Shown piece after piece: positions 1 to 7,088 of a stretch of DNA of 64,000 nucleotides (position 1 is its first letter; the number at the start of each line of letters is the position of its first letter). The DNA comes from DATMNI01 sp963817515 (lineage in GTDB: Bacteria > Acidobacteriota > Terriglobia > Bryobacterales > Bryobacteraceae), in NCBI GenBank assembly GCA_963817515.1, contig CAWFPJ010000023.1:558001-622000 (forward strand), written 5' to 3'. The notes below the pieces were generated by a model. It worked only from the letters and a program-made list of their open reading frames with translations, had not been told where the DNA came from and searched no databases. A program made the position numbers and the translations under genes.

Positions 1-225
1 CCGGGCGGGGCGTGAAATGGCGCGCACGGGCTGAGGGACGTGCGTGAAGTTTGCGGCGGCCGGCACCAGGTCGGGTCCGGTTTCGCGGTTGGTGAAGACG
101 AAGTACCGGTTGACGGAATCAATTTCGGAAAGCGCCTGGAGCAGCGCCCGCAGGTAGATCTCGGTGCCGCCCACGCCGCCCGGAATCAGGTAGAGAGCAT
201 TTACGCCGATGCGCCGCGGGCGCAT
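1..225 (-). CDS. Glycosyltransferase family 4, N-terminal part (runs off left edge)
   Basis: Only the first 75 codons are inside the window; the frame is open to base 1. The translation begins MRPRRIGVNALYLIPGGVGG and continues with TEIYLRALLQAL and a short NRYFVFTNRET segment, which is the typical first Rossmann half of GT4 (GT-B fold) enzymes: a beta strand, a glycine-rich loop near residues 15-20 and a helix starting TEIYL. Members transfer a sugar from a nucleotide-activated donor to a glycan or lipid acceptor in the cytoplasm. It is the last visible gene of a minus-strand glycan operon and starts 31 bases after the stop of the TMTC-like gene. An out-of-frame ATG lies 5 bases upstream. 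Donor and acceptor cannot be told. Confidence 0.75.
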   Translation of the reverse strand, partial: MRPRRIGVNALYLIPGGVGGTEIYLRALLQALSEIDSVNRYFVFTNRETGPDLVPAAANFTHVPQPVRAISRPAR

Positions 226-256
226 GGCATCTGAAGCGATACGCCGGGAGCGCATC

Positions 257-2047
257 TCAGGGTGTGGGCCGTAGCGCGCGCTGGGCTCGTTGCGCTTGGG
301 CAAGTCCCTCGCGGGCCGGCTGCAGCGTAGGGTCCGCCGCCAGAGCTTTCGCGAAATCGGCGGCGGCGGCGGTGGCGTCCATGGTGGAGAGGTGGACAAC
401 GCCCTTGTAGTAGTACGTCATGGCGAAGCTGGGATCGATCTTTTCCGCGATGTCGAGGGCTCGCATAGCTTCCTTCCACTGCCTGCCCTTACCGTAAATC
501 ATGCCCATCTGCGAATAGACATGCGCGGTGGGTTCCATGGCAGCCGCCTGCTGAAGCTTGGCTAGAGCTTTCTCGGGTTGGTTGAGGCCGTCGTAGGCGA
601 GGGCCCAATCGAGCAGCAGGTTGTAATCCGGCGGAGCCAGATCAGCGGCCTTTTGGTATTCGGCCACAGCGCGGTCAAAGCTTCCCTGATCGTAATAGGC
701 CAGGGCAAGCTGTAGATGGTCGCGCGCCTTGTTGGGTGATTTGCGGACGGTATCTTCCCACAGCGGGACCGGGCCGGACCAGACTTCGGCGCGAGCGTGA
801 GTCATCGCCGCGCTAATCAGCAGCACCACAAGGCCGGCAGCGGCAAGCGCCTTGCGGTCGATTTTCAAACGCCGTACAAAGTCCACCAGGATCAGCAGCA
901 GGCCGAGCATGGGGAGATACATGCGGCGTTCAGCCACGGGATCCCGAATAGGAAGAATGGATGAAGTGGGAGACAGAAGCAGCAGGAAAATGAAATATCC
1001 CAGTGCGGCCAGGGGAAAGCGGCCGCGGAAATGCCACGCGACGGCGGCCAGCGCGGCCAGGACAACGAGGCCGGCAATGGCTCCGTGGTCGAAGATGGTT
1101 TTGGAGATCGGAAAGTCCCAGTCCAGTGTGAGATTCACCGGGAATAGAAACGTTCCGATATAGACGAATATGGCGCGGAACTGGGTGAAGAGGTACTCAT
1201 ACCAGGTGAGATCTTTCATACCGAAGCCGGCGCTGCCGCCAACGCCGGTGCCGATGCTCATGATGAGCTTCCAAAAGACAGCAACCGCCGCCACGCCCAC
1301 GGCGGCGATAGGAAGGTAGAGCCTCCAGTTGCTGCGGATGGTCCGAAATCCCTGGCCGGGGTTCAACCAAAGGTCGGTCAGCAGAAAGAGGGCCGGCAGA
1401 ACAACGGCTTGCTCCTTGGAAAAAACAGCCAGTGTGAAGAGTGCCAGTACGGCCGCCGATGTTATCCAGGACACCGCGCCCTGGGGCCGGTATAGGAACA
1501 CCGCATAAGCGGCCGCGGCGAAGAGACCGCTGAGGGATTCGGAGCGGCCGGCAATATACGCCACGGATTCGGTTTGAGCCGGATGAAGAAGGAAGATCAG
1601 GGCGGCGAAGGCGGCCAGGAGATCGCGGGTCTGGTTGGGCAGGTCAGTGAGTTGCTCCACCAGACGACGGACGATCAGAAAAATCAGGAACGTGGTGATG
1701 CAGTGAAACAGCACGTTGAAGACATGGAATGAGTACGTGTCCTGACCCGAAATCTGGGAATTGATCCAGTAACTGAACATCAGGACGGGGCGCACCCGGC
1801 CGATCCAGGTCGCCAGCGGCGCGGACGCCGACGGGCGCGCGAACTGCTGCAAGGTGTCGTCAAACAGGAAGCCGCCGTGCACTGCGGGTCCGTAAGCCCA
1901 GAAGACTATAACCAGCGCAACCAAAGCGATGCCCAGCCTCCACGGCATCGTCAACATTGACGGGGCGCCGGGTTGCGGCATGGCGGCATGCGGCATGGCG
2001 GGTTGCGGCAAGGCTTTGCCTCTGGTTTCGCCCTTCTTAGGTTTCAT
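257..2047 (-). CDS. TMTC-like GT-C membrane protein with C-terminal TPR repeats
   Basis: 596 residues from the ATG at 2047, which overlaps the stop of the DUF2304 gene by 11 bases; a longer reading from 2143 would lie inside that gene. About ten hydrophobic segments occupy residues 35-430, followed by TPR repeats to the end. Hallmarks resembling eukaryotic TMTC/GT-C O-mannosyltransferases are an FDD pair near residues 62-64 after the first membrane segment, the block HPAQTESVAYIAGRSE near 155-170, and SKEQ near 210. Family knowledge: such enzymes use polyprenyl-phosphate sugars on the outer face of the membrane, which fits the Dpm1-like gene next door that could make the donor. The N-terminus carries a short repetitive PQPAMPHAAMPQPG segment. 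That it glycosylates proteins is inference. Confidence 0.72.
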   Translation of the reverse strand: MKPKKGETRGKALPQPAMPHAAMPQPGAPSMLTMPWRLGIALVALVIVFWAYGPAVHGGFLFDDTLQQFARPSASAPLATWIGRVRPVLMFSYWINSQISGQDTYSFHVFNVLFHCITTFLIFLIVRRLVEQLTDLPNQTRDLLAAFAALIFLLHPAQTESVAYIAGRSESLSGLFAAAAYAVFLYRPQGAVSWITSAAVLALFTLAVFSKEQAVVLPALFLLTDLWLNPGQGFRTIRSNWRLYLPIAAVGVAAVAVFWKLIMSIGTGVGGSAGFGMKDLTWYEYLFTQFRAIFVYIGTFLFPVNLTLDWDFPISKTIFDHGAIAGLVVLAALAAVAWHFRGRFPLAALGYFIFLLLLSPTSSILPIRDPVAERRMYLPMLGLLLILVDFVRRLKIDRKALAAAGLVVLLISAAMTHARAEVWSGPVPLWEDTVRKSPNKARDHLQLALAYYDQGSFDRAVAEYQKAADLAPPDYNLLLDWALAYDGLNQPEKALAKLQQAAAMEPTAHVYSQMGMIYGKGRQWKEAMRALDIAEKIDPSFAMTYYYKGVVHLSTMDATAAAADFAKALAADPTLQPAREGLAQAQRAQRALRPTP

Positions 2048-2420
2048 GAGTGGTTGGGGCGGCGCTAAAAGGGACCGGCTGGTCGCCTTGGCGGATGTGG
2101 AACTCAAGTATTGCCACACGCTGAGCAAGGGCAATATTGTCATCGCGCAGGTGTGAAATAATCACCGAGAACCGAAAAAACATCAGCAGGAAGACTCCAC
2201 CGGCAAAGAGGAAGAGAGTCAGCGGGGTATCGGGCAAGCCAGTCCAACTTCGGAAGGTCTCAAGAAGTGCGCGCGAGCGCGACAGCACCAGCATGGCGCC
2301 TGCCGCGACCAGCCAGGTTACGGAATATTCGACACGGATGTGTGCGCGGCGGACGGAGATGAGCACCAGGATCAACAGAAGTATGCTCATGCCCGTGGTG
2401 ACGTTCAAGAGGCGGTCCAT
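2037..2420 (-). CDS. DUF2304 family small membrane protein
   Basis: 127 residues with three hydrophobic segments (about residues 8-23, 33-46 and 66-88) followed by a polar, probably coiled-coil tail with HLRDDNIALAQRVAILE. This size, topology and tail match DUF2304 proteins, which usually sit beside a Dpm1/GT2 gene, as here. The ATG at 2420 directly follows the stop of the GT2 gene, and a strong GGAGGAGG motif lies just before it inside the upstream coding end, so the genes are translationally coupled. The function of the family is not known; an accessory role for a polyprenyl-phosphate glycosyltransferase is plausible from context only. Confidence 0.75.
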   Translation of the reverse strand: MDRLLNVTTGMSILLLILVLISVRRAHIRVEYSVTWLVAAGAMLVLSRSRALLETFRSWTGLPDTPLTLFLFAGGVFLLMFFRFSVIISHLRDDNIALAQRVAILEFHIRQGDQPVPFSAAPTTHET

Positions 2421-3197
2421 CTATCCTCCTCCTACGCCGGAGATTGGTCCGCGGCTCTTTTCGCGCTGGGCCCGGTGGAACCGGCGATCGTATTTCAGCA
2501 CGTTGACGAAGACTCCCAGAAGCACGTGAACAATGTAGTAGAGCGACTTCAGGGCGGTAATGGATGAGCGGCCGGTGGTGCGGGGATGCATGGTGACGGG
2601 CACTTCCTCAAAGCGGAAGGCGCGGCGCTGCAGCACCACCAGAGCTTCAATTTCGGGATACTCCAGGGGGAAACTGCGGCTGAATACATCGAGGGCGCGG
2701 CGGTTCACACCAACGAAGCCGGAGGTAGGGTCGTGTACCGGCTTGCCCAGAATGGGGCGCAGCACCGCCCGGAAAAAGCTAATGCCCAGCGAGCGGATGA
2801 CGCCGGTACGGGAGCCAGTCTCGGCGGCAAAGCGGGACCCGATCACCATGTCGCAGCCCGAACTGCGTAGCCGGTCGAAGATTCGGGGAATGTCGCGCGG
2901 ATCGTGCTGTCCGTCGCCATCCACACGAATCACGTAGGCATACCCCAGTTCGTAGGCCAGTTTGTAACCGGCCTGCACGCAGCCGCCCAGGCCCAGGTGA
3001 TGCGGCATGGGAAGAATCTGCGCGCCGGCGGCGCTGGCCACGGCGATGGTGCGATCGCGCGAGCAGTCGTCAATCACCAGGACACCCGCGCCGGGCATGT
3101 GTTGCTGAACGGAGCGCACCACGGAGGCGACGGCCCCTTCCTCATTAAAGGCGGGCACAATCACCAGCAGCGAATCGGGACCGGTTGCGCGAGTCAA
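2421..3197 (-). CDS. GT2 glycosyltransferase, Dpm1 / polyprenyl-phosphate type
   Basis: GT-A fold family 2 enzyme. The sequence shows LLVIVPAFNEEGAV at the N-terminus, then VLVIDDCSRDRT, GLGGCVQAGYKLA and the DXD-like VRVDGDGQHDP, all in the order expected for dolichol/undecaprenyl-phosphate mannose or glucose synthases; the length of 258 residues also fits. I chose the TTG start at 3197 because its TTGA overlaps the TGA of the upstream GT2 gene; the longer frame to 3434 lies wholly inside that gene and has no GT2 homology. A hydrophobic stretch (SLYYIVHVLLGVFVNVL) near the C-terminus may contact the membrane. It likely supplies a lipid-linked sugar to the TMTC-like protein downstream. Confidence 0.8.
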   Translation of the reverse strand: MTRATGPDSLLVIVPAFNEEGAVASVVRSVQQHMPGAGVLVIDDCSRDRTIAVASAAGAQILPMPHHLGLGGCVQAGYKLAYELGYAYVIRVDGDGQHDPRDIPRIFDRLRSSGCDMVIGSRFAAETGSRTGVIRSLGISFFRAVLRPILGKPVHDPTSGFVGVNRRALDVFSRSFPLEYPEIEALVVLQRRAFRFEEVPVTMHPRTTGRSSITALKSLYYIVHVLLGVFVNVLKYDRRFHRAQREKSRGPISGVGGG

Positions 3198-4216
3198 AGG
3201 CCGGCCAGCCTCCTGGCGCTGATGGAATGGCTGCGGACCAGGTGACGGAAAATGGCAGGCGTAATCCGGGCGCGGGCACGGATTTCGCGCCGCTGGCGCC
3301 AGAGGCGGCCGGCGTTGACAAACAGGGCGGCGTGCGCCCGAATCACATACCAGATCATTTTCGGCCCGGCATTTCCTTCGGCACGGAAGCGCGCGGCACT
3401 TCCCCGGCCCCTGAAAATGTACCACGCGTGCCACATGTAGCGGGCCAGCGACACGAACGGCGCCGCCAGCAGCATGCGCCCGGGAAAGTTCTTAGCCAGC
3501 ACGAAGAGGCGGTTGCGCTCCACGTAGTAGGCCTTCACGGGAGAGGCGCGGCCCGCCGAGTGCGAGTAGTGGTGCTCCACCACGGCTTGTGGAACGTAGA
3601 GGCATTTCCAAGCGGCCCAGCGGGCGCGCAGGCCCAGGTCGGTGTCTTCGCAGTAGAGGAAAAAATCCTCGTCAAAGCCGCCCAGTTGTTCAAGCATGGC
3701 GCGGCGGTAGAGGGCCGCCGAGCCGCTGGGCAAGAGCGCCTCTTCTGCGGCCGGGAAATCCTCGGGAGACCTGCCGAAGCCGCGCTGCTTGCTGCTGCCG
3801 TCGCGGGCTATGAGCATGCCTGCGGAATCCAGACGCGGCTCGCCGAAAAACCGCACCTGTGAGGCGCACATGCCGGCATCGGGGCGGCGCTCCAGGGCGC
3901 GCACCAGAGCATCCAGCCAGCCTTCATGGGCCACGGCGTCGTCATTCAGAGTAGCCAGATAGGGGGCGGTCGAAGCGCGCAGACCCTGGTTCACAGCACG
4001 GCCGAAGCCGGCATTGCGCTGGTTCTCGATAATGCGGACCGATTCCGGATGTCCGCCACCCGTCTGGTTGCGGCGCACCAAACCCCGGCCGCTATTGTCT
4101 ACGATGACCACTTCGAAATCGCTTCGGGTCTGGCGGCCAAGGGATTCCACACACTCCAGAAGCCTGGAATCCGCAGCCAGGGTGGGAATCACCACCGTTA
4201 CGAGGAAATCAGGCAA
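3194..4216 (-). CDS. GT2 glycosyltransferase, rhamnosyltransferase-like
   Basis: 340 residues starting at a TTG codon (MPDFLVTVVIPTLAADSRLLEC); no better ATG lies nearby and the Shine-Dalgarno is weak. The core shows VVIPT, FEVVIVDNSG, NAGFGRAVNQGL and ATLNDDAVAHEGWLDAL, with the NDDA motif standing for the metal-binding DXD, then FDEDFFLYCEDTDLGLRARWAAWKCLYVPQAVVEHHYSHS. This order is typical of WbbL/rhamnosyltransferase-like GT2 proteins that extend O-antigen or exopolysaccharide chains. It is the first gene of the minus-strand operon and overlaps the next gene by four bases. The sugar specificity cannot be inferred. Confidence 0.8.
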   Translation of the reverse strand: MPDFLVTVVIPTLAADSRLLECVESLGRQTRSDFEVVIVDNSGRGLVRRNQTGGGHPESVRIIENQRNAGFGRAVNQGLRASTAPYLATLNDDAVAHEGWLDALVRALERRPDAGMCASQVRFFGEPRLDSAGMLIARDGSSKQRGFGRSPEDFPAAEEALLPSGSAALYRRAMLEQLGGFDEDFFLYCEDTDLGLRARWAAWKCLYVPQAVVEHHYSHSAGRASPVKAYYVERNRLFVLAKNFPGRMLLAAPFVSLARYMWHAWYIFRGRGSAARFRAEGNAGPKMIWYVIRAHAALFVNAGRLWRQRREIRARARITPAIFRHLVRSHSISARRLAGL

Positions 4217-4367
4217 TTCTTGATTTTACCGTGAAGCAGTGCGTTGGCGCATTGCTTAACGGTTCGGCCATGATGCCTTCGTGTGTTACTTCTCCTTTGG
4301 AGCAGGCCGGTGCGCTAGAGGCGCAATGCCCTGCCAGGGGCTCTGCGAGTACAATATCAGTTTTTCT

Positions 4368-5382
4368 CTAACGGAAAATCGACTTCGCCAGCATCGCGTG
4401 TATCCCTTTAGTGTCGTCGACAAGTTGCGTGACGCGGAGATCCACGGCCAGCGAGCAGAAGGTATAGGCCTCGTCGCGTGTTAGTCCCTTTTCCGAAACC
4501 AGGAACTCGATCATCTCGCGGGTGGCCATTCGAGCCGCCTCATTCAGGTCGGGATGCAGGCCCATCGTGATGAAATGAGTCGGCGTCTCCGCGCGGGGCC
4601 ACCGGATTCGCTTTCCCTTCCGCACAAATATCTGAACGGTGCCCCGCAGTGAAGTCTCAAGCGCCGTCAGGGTGACCTCGCCATCCCCCTGCAGCGCGTG
4701 GCCGTCTCCCATCGAAATCAACGCGCCAGGAACCTGGACCGGCAAATACAGAGTGGAGCCGGCTATCAATTCCTTATTGTCGAGATTGCCGCCGTGCCAG
4801 CCCGGCGGCCCGCTCGACAGACGGTGTATCACCGAAGGGGGCGCAACACCGATTGAGCCCCAAAACGGTGACAGCTTGAGGTTCACGCCGGGGCCGGAAC
4901 TCCGCGGTTCCCGCCTGGGGATCGATCCGGATCCGCATGAAGCGAGCGTATGGGAATTCATCTGGAAGCGTTCCGCCGCCAGGGCGAAATCCTGTCACTC
5001 CGTAGGAATGCAGAAATTCGAATCCGGAAATGCGCACTTCCAATACATCCCCGGGTTCGGCCCCGTCCACGTAGATTGGACCGGTGAGCGGATGCACTCC
5101 AGGGCCACGATCGGTAATCAACTTCTCTACCTGTTTCAGGGAATCCGGGATTTCCGCATCCGGGACGCCGGCCAGCTTCAGCCGCTCCAATCCACCCGCA
5201 ACCATGGTTTCAACGCGAACACTGTCTCCGGAAGCGACCTTCAGCACCGGCTTTACGCGCGCGTCGTAATAGCCCCAATGCACGTTTGCCGGCGTAAGTT
5301 TTAAGTCATGCGTCTCCGCCATGGCTGACGCAACGGCGGTCAGCACAATACCGGATCGTGCAAATGCGGACAGTCTATTCAT
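4368..5382 (-). pseudogene. Secreted acetamidase/formamidase, one frameshift
   Basis: Two overlapping frames together make one FmdA/AmdA-family protein of about 337 residues. The first frame (from ATG 5382) has a Sec signal (MNRLSAFARSGIVLTAVASAMA), then KLTPANVHWGYYD, GPIYVDGAEPGDVLEVRI and ARFMRIRIDPQAGTAEF. The homology then continues in the frame that ends at 4368 with LSPFWGSIGVAPP, PPGWHGGNLDNKEL, GDGHALQGDGEV and EAYTFCSLAVDLRVTQLVD, all family hallmarks. The break falls at the GGGG run at 4890-4893; one G fewer restores a single frame. The family hydrolyses formamide or acetamide to ammonia plus the acid; here it would be periplasmic. No other lesion is visible, so a sequence error is as likely as true decay. 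Confidence 0.8.
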
Positions 5383-5397
5383 AGCGGTGCGGTCCCT

Positions 5398-6051
5398 TTA
5401 CAACGACGGCCTGCTGGCCACGAGCGCGCGCTCGGAGGCGCGTAGACCGGCAAGTGTTTCTTCCACAGAATGCCCACGGAGCTGAGCCACCGAATCCATA
5501 ATCAGGCCCCGGGCGCCAGCTTGATTGATGGCCGCCTGTGAGTTGCGATTACCCCTGCCCGCTGCCGGCATTCCACCGGCCCATTGGTCCAGTTGAGCTA
5601 TCACGGCGTCCTTGGCCGTCCCCGACGATTGCGCTTTCTCAATCCGCCGGATCAACTCACGGTTGGTTTCGAGCAGCCCGCGCCGCCGCTCGATCAATTG
5701 TGCAATCTTCTCCGGTATCCCGCTCGAACTTCCGTCCGCATAGAGAGCCGCCTGCATCTTCACATAATCCGGCACCGCACCCACAGTCATATTCGTAATC
5801 GGGATCCGCTTCTCCGCGCCGGGGCTGATCGGCGACGCGGCCGCCTCATCCTGCCAGAGCGCATAATAGCTGCCGGGATAATCCACCATCTCGATCAGGT
5901 ACGCGGTAAGAGGCTGCGCCGAGCCGTTCCGTATGTAAAGGATCGAACCGCCGGCCGTCGGCTCAATCCGCAACTCGGGCAGCGGCTGGGCGGCGAAGGC
6001 CGATATAACCAGCAGCCAGCCCACGAAATTCCTGGCAGACATAGATGCCAT
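5398..6051 (-). CDS. Secreted protein of unknown function
   Basis: About 217 residues from the ATG at 6051 (in-frame ATGs at 6075 and 6042 are alternatives; GAGAG lies just before 6051). It begins with a likely signal peptide (MSARNFVGWLLVISAFAAQP). The mature part has a beta-rich start with SILYIRNGSAQPLTAYLIEM, reminiscent of short domains seen in many acidobacterial secreted proteins, then a charged, helical C-terminal half (IAQLIERRRGLLETNRELIRRIEKA) that may form a coiled coil. I do not recognise the family. It starts 15 bases upstream of the acetamidase gene in the same direction only if transcribed first, so the two may be co-transcribed. Confidence 0.55.
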   Translation of the reverse strand: MASMSARNFVGWLLVISAFAAQPLPELRIEPTAGGSILYIRNGSAQPLTAYLIEMVDYPGSYYALWQDEAAASPISPGAEKRIPITNMTVGAVPDYVKMQAALYADGSSSGIPEKIAQLIERRRGLLETNRELIRRIEKAQSSGTAKDAVIAQLDQWAGGMPAAGRGNRNSQAAINQAGARGLIMDSVAQLRGHSVEETLAGLRASERALVASRPSL

Positions 6052-6114
6052 TATCTCTCGTGTGCCTGGTGCCATGTACCGGCATCCGGAGGTACACTTT
6101 CCGTAGACAAAGCC

Positions 6115-7038
6115 ATGCGATCCACTCTAGTGATTTGCCTTGCGGCGAGCGCCTGCGTTTCGGCGCAGGTGCGCTTTTCGCGCGACCAGGTTGCGGTCGA
6201 CATCGACGGCAAACCATTTACCACGTTCCATTACGGCAGCCTCTATGGGAAGCCGTTCCTGGCGCCGCTGCGCTCCGCCTCGGGCAAGATCGTGACGCGC
6301 CATTTCCCCATGGAAGAGGTGCCCGGCGAGAGCCGCGATCACCTGCACCATACCGGATTGTGGTTCTCCTACGACGATGTGAACGGCGTGAAGTTCTGGG
6401 AAAACGATCCTTCTTATAAGCACCCCAACATGGGCCGCATCGTGGTGCGCAGCGCCGAGTGGAAGGACGGCGACCGGTCGGGCACCCTCACCGCGATCAT
6501 GGACTGGCGTGATCAGAGTGGCAAAACGCTCCTGGTTGAAAACCGCGAAATGGTCTTCTATTCCGACGCCAGGCTGCGAACCATAGATTTCCGCATCACG
6601 CTTACAGCAGCCGTGAACGTAACTCTGGGGGACACAAAAGAGGGCGCCTTCGCCATCCGCCTTGCCGACAGTTTTACTGAGAAGAAGGGCGCGAAGATTG
6701 TGAACGCCGACGGCAACGCCACCATGGCGAAGGTGTGGGGGAAGCGTTCCAACTGGGTCGACTACACGGCCGAAGTGGATGGCGAGCGCCTGGGAGTGGC
6801 AATGCTCGATCACCCGCAGAACCCCGGCCATCCCACCTACTGGCATGCGCGCGACTACGGTTTGTTTGCGCTGAATCCCTTCGGCCGGAACGCGTTCGAC
6901 CCCAACCAGGACGAGAGCCATATCAAGTTGCCGGCCGGCCAAAAACTCGTGTTCCGGTGGCGGGTATTGATTCACCCGGGTGACGCGGAAACTGGCCGCG
7001 TAGCGGACTCGTATAAGGAGTACGAGGCCATCCGGTAG
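6115..7038 (+). CDS. DUF6807 / PmoA-like secreted protein
   Basis: 307 residues from ATG 6115; the frame is open further upstream but that stretch overlaps the divergent gene. A signal peptide (MRSTLVICLAASACVSAQ) is followed by the features of the family annotated as 'PmoA' or DUF6807: TTFHYGSLYGKPFLAPLRSASG, FPMEEVPGESRDHLHHTGLWFSYDDVNGVKFWE, and a C-terminal TYWHARDYGLFALNPFGRNAFD. Several conserved His residues (HFP, DHLHH) are visible. Despite the name it has no established link to methane monooxygenase; homologues are common in Bryobacterales and Planctomycetes, often near carbohydrate catabolism genes. Role unknown. It is divergent from the gene starting at 6051, with a 63-base shared promoter region. 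Confidence 0.75.
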   Translation: MRSTLVICLAASACVSAQVRFSRDQVAVDIDGKPFTTFHYGSLYGKPFLAPLRSASGKIVTRHFPMEEVPGESRDHLHHTGLWFSYDDVNGVKFWENDPSYKHPNMGRIVVRSAEWKDGDRSGTLTAIMDWRDQSGKTLLVENREMVFYSDARLRTIDFRITLTAAVNVTLGDTKEGAFAIRLADSFTEKKGAKIVNADGNATMAKVWGKRSNWVDYTAEVDGERLGVAMLDHPQNPGHPTYWHARDYGLFALNPFGRNAFDPNQDESHIKLPAGQKLVFRWRVLIHPGDAETGRVADSYKEYEAIR

Positions 7039-7088
7039 CAGTGGCCGGTTGGGCAGCGAAGCTCCCTCGCACTGTTATCGAGCGGTGT

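Noticed and set aside
2421..3434. Longer start at 3434 for the Dpm1-like gene
   Set aside because: The extra 79 codons lie entirely inside the upstream GT2 gene and show no family similarity; TTG 3197 gives a normal length.
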